Below, piece after piece: positions 37,286 to 47,051 of a stretch of DNA of 64,000 nucleotides. A program made the position numbers and the translations under genes. This DNA comes from Acidovorax sp. DW039 (GTDB lineage Bacteria; Pseudomonadota; Gammaproteobacteria; Burkholderiales; Burkholderiaceae_C). The notes beneath the pieces were generated by a model, which saw only the letters and a program-made list of their open reading frames with translations, did not search any database and was not told the DNA's origin. The stretch is from contig NZ_AP029019.1 in NCBI RefSeq assembly GCF_037101375.1, forward strand, positions 1,488,001 through 1,552,000, in the 5' to 3' direction. How positions within the stretch are numbered: the first letter of the stretch is position 1; every line of letters begins with the position of its first letter.

Positions 37286-38531
37286 ATGCAAATTCCTTAC
37301 GAACTGGCTTTGGGCTGGCGCTACACCCGCGCTGGCCGCGCTACGCGGCGCAACGGCTTCATCTCGTTCATCTCGGGCGTGTCCATGCTGGGCATTGCGC
37401 TGGGGGTGGCGGCGCTCATCATTGTGCTGAGCGTGATGAACGGTTTTCAAAAAGAGGTACGCGACCGCATGCTCAGTGTGGTCTCGCACATCGAGATTTT
37501 TGCGCCTCACGGCGCCGCGATGCCCGATCCGGCCCGGACGCTGGCGGAGGCGCAACGCAACCCGAATGTGGTGGGGGCTGCGCCTTTTGTGTCGGCGCAG
37601 GCACTGCTGGCCCGTGGCGAGGACATGAAAGGCACGCTGGTGCGCGGCATTGATCCGGCCCAGGAAGGTGCGGTGACCGATCTGGGGGCCGCCAATGCCG
37701 ATGTGCTCAAGCAACTGGTGCCGGGCGAGTTCCGCGTGGTGTTGGGGCGGGAGCTGGCCCGCTCGCTGGGCGCGCGGGTGGGTGATGCCGTCACGCTGAT
37801 TGCTCCGGCCGGGCAGGTCACGCCCGCAGGCGTGGTACCCCGCCTCAAGCAGATGACGGTGGCTGGCACCTTTGACTCGGGCCACTACGAATACGACTCG
37901 GCCCTGGTGATGCTGCACCATGAAGACGCGCAGCGCATCTTCCGGCTGGAAGGCCCCACGGGCATCCGCCTCAAGCTCAAGGACCTGCACCAGGCCCGCG
38001 AGGTGGCCCAGCAACTGGCGCAGACCCTGAGCGGTGATTTGCTCATCCGCGACTGGACGCAGCAGAACCGCACCTGGTTTGCCGCCGTGCAGCTCGAAAA
38101 ACGCATGATGTTCATCATCCTCACGCTCATCGTTGCCGTGGCTGCCTTCAACCTGGTGAGCACGCTGGTGATGACGGTGACGGACAAGCGCGCGGACATC
38201 GCCATCCTGCGCACGCTGGGGGCCAGCCCGAAAAGCATCATGGGCATCTTTGTGGTGCAGGGGGCCATGGTGGGGGTGATTGGCACGGGGGTGGGCCTGC
38301 TGCTGGGCCTCTCGGTGGCGGTGAATATCGATGTGATCGTGCCAGCCATTGAGCGGGCGCTGAACGCCAGCTTCCTGCCCAAGGACATCTACCTCATCAG
38401 CAAGATGCCTAGCGAGCCGCAGGCGAGTGACATTGTTCCGATAGCGGTGACTTCGCTGTCGCTTGCGTTAGTGATGACTTTATGGCCCAGCTGGCGTGCC
38501 AGCCGGGTGAACCCCGCAGAGGCTCTTCGCT

Positions 38532-38539
<8 letters not shown>
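37286..38539 (+). CDS. Lipoprotein-releasing ABC permease (LolC/LolE type)
   Basis: 417 residues, an inner-membrane permease that extracts outer-membrane lipoproteins with LolD. TM1 (about 24-47: [19 protein letters not shown]), a large periplasmic domain (about 50-270), then three TMs at about 275-300, 320-350 and 380-400, with the coupling segment [20 protein letters not shown] single permease gene here, rather than separate lolC and lolE, suggests a homodimer or LolF-like arrangement. It overlaps lolD by 8 bp, and repeat R5 covers the junction. The C-terminus [11 protein letters not shown] is family-typical. Confidence 0.92.
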
Positions 38540-39269
<730 letters not shown>

Positions 39270-39466
39270 TCCTGTGGTCACGATCCGTTGACGATCCGCA
39301 GGCGCGGCGGCCTCTCCATGCTCCAAAAGTTGGTTGTTTTGTATCCAAACGTGTGCAAAATGAAGCAGAGCCCGGCAATGCCCTCTGCAAGCCGCTGAAA
39401 ATGCGCTGAAAGTGGAGTTCTCGCCTGTGGCTGCCACGGTGGGATGCATTTTCACAACGGGTTTCG

Positions 39467-42007
39467 ATGGAGGGCTTCTTGTCGAACCAGACCCCGGACG
39501 AGCTACAGAGACTGGCCGCGCTGCGCGATCTGCTGGTGCTGGACACCCCGCCAGAACCCCTGTTCGACTCCATCACCCGGATGGCAGCCCAGGTGTGCGG
39601 GGTGCCCATTGCGTTGATCAGCCTGGTGGATGAAAACCGCCAGTGGTTTAAGGCAAATGTGGGCCTGACGGGGGTGAGTGAAACGGCCCGCGAGATTGCT
39701 TTTTGCGCGCACACCATACAGCAGCCCGACATCCTGGAAGTGGCAGATGCGCGGCGGGACGCGCGCTTTGATTCCAACCCCCTGGTCACCGGCGAGCTGC
39801 AGATGCGCTTTTATGCCGGGGCACCGCTGCTGGCCCCCGGTGGCGAGCGGGTGGGTGCGCTGTGCGTGATTGACCAGCAGGCACGCCGCCTGGATGCCCA
39901 CCAGCGCGCCACCTTGCAGTCGCTGTCTACCATGGCGGCGCAGGCCCTGGCCATGCGGCGCGACCTGCTCACCCGTGCCTTTGCGGTGCGCCAGGACTAC
40001 GAAAAGGCCTTGGCCGACAGCGAAGCCCGCTACCGCACCATGGTGGAAGGGCAGGGCGAAATGGTGTCCCTGTCCTGGCCCAGCGGTGAGCTGTTCTATG
40101 CCAACCCGGCCTACGCCCGCTTTGTCGGGCTGGAGGGGCAGGACATGGTGGGCCTCAACCTGTACGACTATGTGGCACCCGAGGACCGCGAAGCCCTGCG
40201 TGCGCGCCTGACGGACGTGTTTGCCACCGGGCAGCGCTGCGCCAACGAAAACCGTCTGCGCTGCAGCCAGGGGCGTCAGCCAGACCGCTGGGTGGCCTGG
40301 GTCAACACCCTGTTGCACGACGCACAAGGGCGGCCATACGTGCATTCGGTGGGGCGTGACATTACCGAGCAGAAAGAGGCTGCCCGGGCCTTGCACGCCA
40401 GTGAACAGTTGCTGGCCCGCATCGGCCGCGTGGCGGGCGTTGGCGGCTGGGAGCGTGATCTGGTCACGGGCCGCTCGGCGTGGACCGTGCAGATGCATCG
40501 TATTCATGACGTTGAACCGGGCGTGGTACCCGCCCTGCAGGACGCGCTGGACTTTTACGAACCGCACGCGCGCCCCGTGATACGCCAGGCCTTTGCCCGT
40601 GCCATTGAAACAGGCGAGCCCTGGGACCTGGAGTTGCCTGCCGTCACCGCCAAAGGGCGGCGCATCTGGCTGCGCTCTGCGGGCGAGGCGGAGCGGCAAG
40701 GCGGCGTGACGGTGCGACTGGTCGGTGCCGTGCAGGACATCACCGAGCGCGTGCACGCCGAACGCGCGCGGCGCATGCTCTCAGACATCATCGAAAGCAC
40801 TTCTGACTTTGTGGTGCAAGCCTCCGCCGAGGGAGATATCACCTACCTCAACCCCGCGGTGAGGCGGCTGCTTGGCCTGGCCCCGGAGGTGCCCGCTGCC
40901 CAGGTATCGCTGTCGGCATTGTTTTCGCCCGAAGTGCAAAAGCTCCATACCGATGTGGTGGTGCCCGAAGTGGTGCGCAGTGGCGTGTGGACGGGCGAAA
41001 TCCATGTGCTGGACGCGCAGGGGCGGCAGGTGCCGGTCAGCCACATGGTCATTGGCCACCGCGACAGGCAAGGGCGGCTGGAGCATCTGTCTGCTGTGAT
41101 GCGCGACATTTCGCAGGCCGAGCAGGCGCGGCTGGAGTTGCTGCGCCAGACCGGCACCCTTCGCTCCATCACCGAAGCCGTGCCCGCGCTGGTGGCGGTG
41201 GTGGGGGCAGACCAGCGGTTTCGCTTCATCAACAGCGCATTTGAGCGCTGGCACGGCCACCCACGTGACGAGATGCTGGGCCACACGCTGGCCCAGGTGC
41301 TGGGAGACCACGCCTACCAGCGCAGCCTGCCCATGGTGCAACGCGTACTGGCGGGCGAGACGGTCACTTTTGAAGAAGATGACCCGCTGCGCAGCCCGCC
41401 AGGATGTCTGTCCGTGCATTACCTGCCACTCAGAACCCCCTCGGGTGAGGTGGATGGATTCGTTGCCATGGCGCAGGACATTACCGAGCACCGGCAGGAA
41501 GCAGGGCGGCTGCTTGCGCTGTCGCAGCGCGACCCGCTTACCGGGCTGCTCAATCGCGCCGGACTGGACGCCTACATGCAGCGCAGCATGGCCCAGGGGG
41601 GCGGTTCACACATGGCGCTGCTGTACATCGATCTCGACCATTTCAAACCGGTGAACGACACCTACGGGCACCCCGTGGGTGACGAGCTGCTCAAGCTGTT
41701 TGCCCAGCGTCTGCGTTCGCTGGTACGCCCGCGTGACGCTGTGGCGCGCCTGGGCGGGGATGAGTTTGCCGTGGTGCTGGAGCAGGTGCGTGAGCTGGAC
41801 CATGCCCGTTCCGTGGCCGCCAAGATCGTGGAGGCCGCCCAGGCTCCGTTTGACTTGCAGGGAGACCCCGTCCGTGTCGGTGCCAGTGTGGGCCTGGCTT
41901 TCGGGGTGGGCGAGGCGGAAAACGCCCATGACCTGATTGCGCGTGCCGATGCCAAGCTGTATCTGGCCAAGCGCCAGGGGCGCGGGCAATATCAGGGACC
42001 GGGCTGA
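39467..42007 (+). CDS. Diguanylate cyclase with GAF and PAS sensors
   Basis: 846 residues, cytoplasmic, no membrane segment. GAF domain (about 10-165) with PIALISLVDENRQWFKA and REIAFCAHTIQQPDILEV. Four PAS-like units follow (about 185-300, 310-430, 440-560, 570-690), including YANPAYARFVGLEG and FRFINSAFERWHG. The GGDEF domain is at the end: DPLTGLLNRAGLDAYM and RLGGDEFAVVL at about 762. An intact I-site, RPRD, lies five residues before GGDEF, so product inhibition is likely. It makes c-di-GMP in response to unknown cytoplasmic cues. Confidence 0.93.
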   Translation: MEGFLSNQTPDELQRLAALRDLLVLDTPPEPLFDSITRMAAQVCGVPIALISLVDENRQWFKANVGLTGVSETAREIAFCAHTIQQPDILEVADARRDARFDSNPLVTGELQMRFYAGAPLLAPGGERVGALCVIDQQARRLDAHQRATLQSLSTMAAQALAMRRDLLTRAFAVRQDYEKALADSEARYRTMVEGQGEMVSLSWPSGELFYANPAYARFVGLEGQDMVGLNLYDYVAPEDREALRARLTDVFATGQRCANENRLRCSQGRQPDRWVAWVNTLLHDAQGRPYVHSVGRDITEQKEAARALHASEQLLARIGRVAGVGGWERDLVTGRSAWTVQMHRIHDVEPGVVPALQDALDFYEPHARPVIRQAFARAIETGEPWDLELPAVTAKGRRIWLRSAGEAERQGGVTVRLVGAVQDITERVHAERARRMLSDIIESTSDFVVQASAEGDITYLNPAVRRLLGLAPEVPAAQVSLSALFSPEVQKLHTDVVVPEVVRSGVWTGEIHVLDAQGRQVPVSHMVIGHRDRQGRLEHLSAVMRDISQAEQARLELLRQTGTLRSITEAVPALVAVVGADQRFRFINSAFERWHGHPRDEMLGHTLAQVLGDHAYQRSLPMVQRVLAGETVTFEEDDPLRSPPGCLSVHYLPLRTPSGEVDGFVAMAQDITEHRQEAGRLLALSQRDPLTGLLNRAGLDAYMQRSMAQGGGSHMALLYIDLDHFKPVNDTYGHPVGDELLKLFAQRLRSLVRPRDAVARLGGDEFAVVLEQVRELDHARSVAAKIVEAAQAPFDLQGDPVRVGASVGLAFGVGEAENAHDLIARADAKLYLAKRQGRGQYQGPG

Positions 42008-42074
42008 GTGACGGCCGCTCCGCTCAGAAGCTTCTTGTTGTGGGGCGGGGGCGTGCGTGGTGCATCATCCCGCC

Positions 42075-42911
42075 ATGAGTTTCTGGATTGATACCCACGT
42101 TCACCTCGACGCGCCCGAGCTGGCGCAGGATGTGGACACCGTGCGCGAACAAGCCCGGCACGCCGGGGTGGCGCACTGCGTGCTGCCCGCAGTGGAACGC
42201 AGCAACTGGGACGCGGTGCGTCTGCTGGCCCACCGGCATGGCGACAGCTATGCCCTGGGCATCCACCCCCTGTACACCGGCCGTGCCAGCGATGAAGACC
42301 TGGAGCTTTTGGCTCTGGCGCTGCAGCAGCACCGCAGTGACCCGCGTCTGGTGGCTGTGGGGGAAATCGGTCTGGATTACTTTGTGCCTGGGCTCGACAA
42401 CGAGCGCCAGCAGCGCCTGTACCGCGCCCAGTTGTTGCTGGCACGGCGTCTGGATTTGCCAGTGATTTTGCATGTGCGCCGGTCGGCCGATCCATTGCTC
42501 AAAGCCCTGCGCGAGGTGCGGGTGCCGGGCGGCATTGCGCATGCCTTCAATGGCAGTGCCCAGCAGGCCCAGGCGTTCATCGCCTTGGGTTTCAAGCTCG
42601 GCTTTGGCGGGGCGGTGACGTATGACCGGGCCCTGCAATTGCGCCGTCTGGCCGCAGAGTTGCCGCTGGAAAGCGTGGTGATGGAAACAGACTCCCCCGA
42701 CATCCCGCCCCACTGGCTCTACACCACGGCGGCCCAGCGGGCGCAAGGCGTGCCCCAGGGGCGCAACACCCCCACCGAGCTGCCCCGCATTGCCGCTGCG
42801 GTGGCCGAATTGCGTGGCATGTCTGCGCAGGCTTTGGCCGAGGCCACCACCGCCAACGCCTGCGCCGCTTTGCCGGGTGTGCGTCAGTTATTGGATGAAA
42901 AACGGCTGTAG
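42075..42911 (+). CDS. TatD-family metal-dependent hydrolase
   Basis: 278 residues, a TIM-barrel DNase/deoxyribonuclease-type enzyme. Metal motifs: FWIDTHVHLDAPEL (HxH), VAVGEIGLDYF, ILHVRRSADPLL, IAHAFNGSAQQA and VMETDSPDIPPHW. The common HCFSG block reads HAFNGS here. I prefer the ATG at 42075 (MSFWIDTHVH) to an upstream GTG-rich start at 42057, because family members begin there. The stop codon TAG falls inside repeat R6. Confidence 0.9.
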   Translation: MSFWIDTHVHLDAPELAQDVDTVREQARHAGVAHCVLPAVERSNWDAVRLLAHRHGDSYALGIHPLYTGRASDEDLELLALALQQHRSDPRLVAVGEIGLDYFVPGLDNERQQRLYRAQLLLARRLDLPVILHVRRSADPLLKALREVRVPGGIAHAFNGSAQQAQAFIALGFKLGFGGAVTYDRALQLRRLAAELPLESVVMETDSPDIPPHWLYTTAAQRAQGVPQGRNTPTELPRIAAAVAELRGMSAQALAEATTANACAALPGVRQLLDEKRL

Positions 42912-42951
42912 CGCCCTATTGACAAGCGCAGGCAGCTATATTTTGTATAGC
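42904..42951 (-). repeat. Double-palindrome element, copy R6 (over the tatD stop)
   Basis: On the minus strand it begins GCTATACAAAATATAGC, then TGCCTGCGCTTGTC, then GGGCGCTACAGCC. This copy is 48 bp, one shorter than the others. On the plus strand the tatD stop codon lies at its left end. Confidence 0.82.
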
Positions 42952-43023
42952 AAAAATCCTGGCATGTGCGATGGATACCTGCCCTATACATTCCCGATAC
43001 GTGGGCGCTTCACAATCACGCTC

Positions 43024-43641
43024 ATGAGCAAAACCGAGGCAGCCCCATCACCAGCCACTGGCCGCAAAGCGCCTGGCCCTCCGGCAAGCGCGCCGCAGAT
43101 GGAGTCATCGGGGCTTCGCCTGCAAGGCCTGCCGCCAGTGGTGTCGGGCCACACCGTGGTGCTGGTGCTGGGCAGCTTTCCGGGGGCGGCTTCTCTGCAG
43201 GCTCAGCAGTACTACGGCCATCCGCAAAACCAGTTCTGGCGCATCTTGCAAAGCCTGTGGCCGCAGCACCCCATCCCGCCTGCCGGGCCTGAGCATTACG
43301 CGCAGCGTTGCGCGTGGCTGCTGGACCGAGGTTTGGGCGTGTGGGATGTGTATGCCAGTTGCGAACGCCAGGGCAGCCTGGACGCCAGCATCCGCCACCC
43401 CGTGGTCAACGATTTTGCGCAGTTGCTGCGGCAGTGCCCGGCACTGCGCGCCATCGCCCACAATGGGGGGGAGAGTTTCAAGCACAGTGCGGCGGTGCGC
43501 CAGCAGTGGGCAGGGGCCTATGCCGGTGCTCAGGTGCAGTCGGTGCGGCTGCCCTCCACCAGCCCCGCCAACGCCGCCTGGAGCTTTGAACGTAAACGGA
43601 CCGAATGGGCCCGGCTGATGGCCGAGCACGGATTGCTTTGA
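43024..43641 (+). CDS. DNA-deoxyinosine/uracil glycosylase of the UDG superfamily
   Basis: 205 residues. The active-site block LVLGSFPGAASLQAQQYYG followed by HPQNQFWRIL is characteristic of hypoxanthine-DNA glycosylases (Mug/UDG superfamily). The later SxN block is SVRLPSTSPANAAW. The internal GVWDVYASCERQGSLDASI is also conserved. It removes deaminated bases from DNA. The first 35 residues are low-complexity Pro/Ala/Ser and may be a weakly conserved tail or a mis-set start. It is followed after 2 bp by the methyltransferase-fold gene. Confidence 0.85.
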   Translation: MSKTEAAPSPATGRKAPGPPASAPQMESSGLRLQGLPPVVSGHTVVLVLGSFPGAASLQAQQYYGHPQNQFWRILQSLWPQHPIPPAGPEHYAQRCAWLLDRGLGVWDVYASCERQGSLDASIRHPVVNDFAQLLRQCPALRAIAHNGGESFKHSAAVRQQWAGAYAGAQVQSVRLPSTSPANAAWSFERKRTEWARLMAEHGLL

Positions 43642-43643
43642 AT

Positions 43644-44408
43644 ATGACCCGCAAAAAAAACACCCTCCCCGAGCTGCCGGAAGTCAGCGTCTCTGACGAC
43701 GGAGAAGTCCGTCACCTGCACCTGGGCACGCCCTGGATTCAGGGCTCCATGCGGGTGGATGACCCCTTTGTGCTGGAGCTGGAATACGTGCAGCGCATGA
43801 TGGCTTGGCTGCTGTTTGTCGAACCCACCTCTGTGACCAAGCGCCATGCCATGCAGCTGGGCCTGGGGGCGGGGGCCATCACCAAGTTCTGCCACAAGAA
43901 GCTGCGCCTGTGCGCCACGGCAATTGAGCTGAACCCCCAGGTGCTGGCCGTGTGCCGCCAGTGGTTCAAGCTGCCGCCCGATGGCCCCAAGCTGAGGGTC
44001 ATTTTGGGTGACGCAGCGCAGGAAATCCGCGATCCCATGTGGCTGGGCACGGTGGATGCGCTGGCGGTGGACCTGTACGACCACGAGGCCGCAGCCCCGG
44101 TGCTCGACAGCCCCGACTTTTATGCCGACTGCCGTGCATTGTTGTCAGAAGACGGGTGCATGACAGTGAACCTGTTTGGCCGATCCTCCAGCTACGAGCG
44201 TAGCCTGCAGAGCATGGCCAGCGCCTTTGGTGAAGATACCCTGTGGGCCTTCAAGCCCACGCGCGAAGGCAACACGGTGGTGCTGGCACAGCGCACGCCT
44301 TCACGCCCCAAGCGCGCCGAGCTGATGGCCCGTGCCGAGGTGGTGCAGGAGCGTTGGGGGCTGCCCGCTACCAAGTGGCTGCGTGTGTTCAAGCCGGTGG
44401 TAGCTTGA
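43644..44408 (+). CDS. Spermidine synthase-fold methyltransferase-like protein
   Basis: 254 residues with a Rossmann-like fold: AMQLGLGAGAITKFCHK (AdoMet/dcAdoMet-binding loop), CATAIELNPQVLAVC, VILGDAAQEI, VDALAVDLYDHEAAAP. It resembles spermidine synthases in topology, but I cannot see the full set of SpeE polyamine-binding residues, and the N-terminal beta domain is short. A polyamine role is therefore uncertain. The ATG is 2 bp past the glycosylase stop, so the two are likely co-translated. Confidence 0.75.
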   Translation: MTRKKNTLPELPEVSVSDDGEVRHLHLGTPWIQGSMRVDDPFVLELEYVQRMMAWLLFVEPTSVTKRHAMQLGLGAGAITKFCHKKLRLCATAIELNPQVLAVCRQWFKLPPDGPKLRVILGDAAQEIRDPMWLGTVDALAVDLYDHEAAAPVLDSPDFYADCRALLSEDGCMTVNLFGRSSSYERSLQSMASAFGEDTLWAFKPTREGNTVVLAQRTPSRPKRAELMARAEVVQERWGLPATKWLRVFKPVVA

Positions 44409-44512
44409 GGTTGTGCTCGTGCCTTGTTGCAGGAACGGTGACAGGGGCTGCGGTGTGTAAGCCGTAGCCTCTGCGCTGTTCATGGTTTGTGTGATTGATC
44501 CAGGTTTCTTCC

Positions 44513-46351
44513 ATGTCTACTGTGCCCTTGCCTGCGTCTACTGCCTCTACTGCGTCTGCAGCCCCGGCGGTCGCCCCGCGTTCTGCGTCGGCCTCCACAT
44601 TCAAAGGCCCGCTCGTCTGGCGCAAGCTGGTGGATTGGCTGAGTGCCGACGGAGTCATTTCCGCCGAAGAGGCCCAGCGCACCATTGCGCGTTGTTCGCA
44701 GGCTGAGAGTGCGCAGAACCCGCTGGTGCGGCTCGCCAATGTGGCCATGTCGCGGGCCAGTGATGGCAGGCCGCTGGACATCGAGGCCTTGACGGAATAC
44801 CTGGCACAACGCTCGGGACTGCCTTACCTGCGCATTGATCCGCTCAAGGTGGATGTGGGCCGTGTGGCCGACACCATGAGTGCGACGTATGCCGAGCGGC
44901 ACAAGGTGCTGCCTGTGCAGGTCACGCCCGCTGAAGTGGTGGTGGCCACTGCAGAACCCTTCATCACCGACTGGGTGGCCGAGGTGGAGCGCCAGTCGCG
45001 TCGCACGGTGCGCCGCGTGGTGGCCAACCCGCAGGACATCCACCGCTTCACGGCTGAATTTTTTGCGCTGGCCAAATCGGTGAAGGCGGCACAAAAGGCG
45101 GGCGGTGCCAATGCGGGCAGCAGCTTTGAGCAACTGGTGGAGCTGGGCAAGACCAACAAGCAGCTCGATGCCAACGACCAGGGCGTGGTGCGCGTGGTGG
45201 ACTGGCTGTGGCAGTACGCCTTTGACCAACGCGCCAGCGATATCCACCTGGAACCACGACGTGAGCAGGGGGTGATTCGCTTCCGCATCGACGGGGTGCT
45301 GCACCCCGTCTACCAGATGCCCATGGGCGTGCACAACGCCATGGTCTCGCGCATCAAGCTCCTGGGGCGCATTGACGTGGTGGAAAAGCGCCGCCCGCAG
45401 GATGGCCGCATCAAGACCCGCAATCCGCGTGGTGAAGAAGTGGAAATGCGCCTTTCCACGCTGCCCACGGCGTTTGGCGAAAAGATGGTGATGCGGATTT
45501 TTGACCCGGACAACGCGGTGAAGGACCTGGACGCGCTGGGCTTCTCGCTGCACGACGCGCAGCGCTGGGAGGCGCTGGTCAAGCGGCCGCACGGCATCAT
45601 TCTGGTGACCGGGCCCACGGGCTCGGGCAAGACCACCACGCTGTACTCCACCTTGAAGCGTGTGGCGACGGAAGAGGTCAACGTCAGCACGGTGGAAGAC
45701 CCCATCGAAATGATCGAGCCCAGCTTCAACCAGACGCAGGTGCAGCCCCAGCTCGACTTCAACTTTGCCGAAGGCCTGCGTGCCTTGATGCGGCAGGACC
45801 CGGACATCATCATGGTGGGTGAAATCCGCGATCTGGAAACTGCAGAGATGGCGATCCAGGCAGCGCTGACGGGCCACCTGGTGTTCTCTACCCTGCACAC
45901 CAACGATGCTCCCAGCGCCATCACCCGCATGATGGAGCTGGGTGTGCCGTCCTACCTGATCAACGCCACACTGCTGGGCGTACTGGCCCAGCGGCTGGTG
46001 CGCACCTTCTGCAAACAGTGCCGCCAGCCCGACCCCGCTGCCCAGCGCGAAACCTTGGCCGAGGTCGTCAAACCCTGGAAGCTCAATGGCTCTTATCAAC
46101 CCTACAAGGCTGTGGGCTGCGTGGATTGCCGCATGACGGGTTTTCAGGGGCGTATGGGCCTGTATGAGTTGCTGACGGTGAGTGAGCAGCTCAAGGAAAA
46201 GATCAACCAGGCCCCATCGATTGAAGCGCTACGCAGGCAGGCTGTGCAGGACGGTATGCGGCCCCTGCGTCTGGCTGGTGCCTTGCGCGTGGCCGAGGGC
46301 GTGACTTCGCTGGAAGAGGTGATTGCTGCCACGCCGCCGCTGGAAGCCTGA
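44513..46351 (+). CDS. GspE/PulE/PilB-type secretion ATPase
   Basis: 612 residues. N1 (MshEN-like) domain about 60-180 (YLRIDPLKVDVGRVADTMS), a second N-terminal domain, then the ATPase core: Walker A VTGPTGSGKTTTLYSTLKR at about 366, Asp box VSTVEDPIEMIEP, Walker B DPDIIMVGEIRDLETAEM, His box FSTLHTNDAPSA. The CxxC zinc motifs are FCKQC (about 500) and CVDC. It drives type II secretion or type IV pilus assembly. No other gsp or pil gene lies in this window, so its partners must be elsewhere. Confidence 0.93.
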   Translation: MSTVPLPASTASTASAAPAVAPRSASASTFKGPLVWRKLVDWLSADGVISAEEAQRTIARCSQAESAQNPLVRLANVAMSRASDGRPLDIEALTEYLAQRSGLPYLRIDPLKVDVGRVADTMSATYAERHKVLPVQVTPAEVVVATAEPFITDWVAEVERQSRRTVRRVVANPQDIHRFTAEFFALAKSVKAAQKAGGANAGSSFEQLVELGKTNKQLDANDQGVVRVVDWLWQYAFDQRASDIHLEPRREQGVIRFRIDGVLHPVYQMPMGVHNAMVSRIKLLGRIDVVEKRRPQDGRIKTRNPRGEEVEMRLSTLPTAFGEKMVMRIFDPDNAVKDLDALGFSLHDAQRWEALVKRPHGIILVTGPTGSGKTTTLYSTLKRVATEEVNVSTVEDPIEMIEPSFNQTQVQPQLDFNFAEGLRALMRQDPDIIMVGEIRDLETAEMAIQAALTGHLVFSTLHTNDAPSAITRMMELGVPSYLINATLLGVLAQRLVRTFCKQCRQPDPAAQRETLAEVVKPWKLNGSYQPYKAVGCVDCRMTGFQGRMGLYELLTVSEQLKEKINQAPSIEALRRQAVQDGMRPLRLAGALRVAEGVTSLEEVIAATPPLEA

Positions 46352-46547
46352 GCCTGTTGACGACCTGACCATGGTGCCTGTAGCCCGCTAAAAACCGATA
46401 GCAACGGGTGCTCGGAGATCGGGGTTTTCCCGATGTTTGGGTGCTTCGTCCCTAGGGCGTTACCGAATGTAGGTGGAATCCACATCGAGTGTGGGAAACC
46501 TTGCCACCACAATCGCCCGATCCGAATTTCCTTAAGGGGACGAACTC

Positions 46548-47036
46548 GTGAAAATCAAGAGTCAGAAAGACTTTTTCTCCGGCGTGATGTTCATGGCCGT
46601 TGGAGGAGCCTTTGCGTGGGGAGCCACCACGTACAACATCGGCTCGGGAGCCCGCATGGGCCCCGGCTACTTCCCGTTGATCCTCGGCATTCTGCTGGCC
46701 ATCATTGGCCTGGTCATCACCTTCAAGGCGATGACAGTGGAAACCGCTGACGGCGACAAGATTGGCAAGTGGGCCTGGAAGCCTCTGTTCTTCATCCTGG
46801 CAGCCAACTTCGCGTTCGGCATCTTGCTGGGTGGCTTGCCCAGCATCGGCGTGCCAGCCATGGGTCTGATTGTGGCCATCTATGCATTGACGTTCATTGC
46901 CAGCCTGGCAGGGAACGAATTCAGTGCCAAGGGTGTTTTTGGACTAGCCACCATTCTGGCTATCGGCAGCTATGTGGCTTTCGTATGGGCGCTGAAGTTG
47001 CAGTTCCCGGTGTGGCCCAGTTTCATCTCCGGTTAA
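46548..47036 (+). CDS. Tripartite tricarboxylate transporter, TctB small membrane subunit
   Basis: 162 residues with four hydrophobic segments (about 12-30, 42-62, 80-115, 125-155) and the typical GSGARMGPGYFPLILGILLA block. It starts with GTG, preceded by AAGGGGA at seven bases. It lies 15 bp before tctA. The periplasmic binding protein TctC is absent here. I place it as TctB by hydrophobicity, length and position. Confidence 0.87.
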   Translation: MKIKSQKDFFSGVMFMAVGGAFAWGATTYNIGSGARMGPGYFPLILGILLAIIGLVITFKAMTVETADGDKIGKWAWKPLFFILAANFAFGILLGGLPSIGVPAMGLIVAIYALTFIASLAGNEFSAKGVFGLATILAIGSYVAFVWALKLQFPVWPSFISG

Positions 47037-47051
47037 AGCAGGTACACCACC

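Noticed and set aside
46375..46415. TGTAGCCCGCT...GATAGC near the end of the secretion ATPase gene as a repeat copy
   Set aside because: It shares only short pieces with the element and lacks both palindromes.
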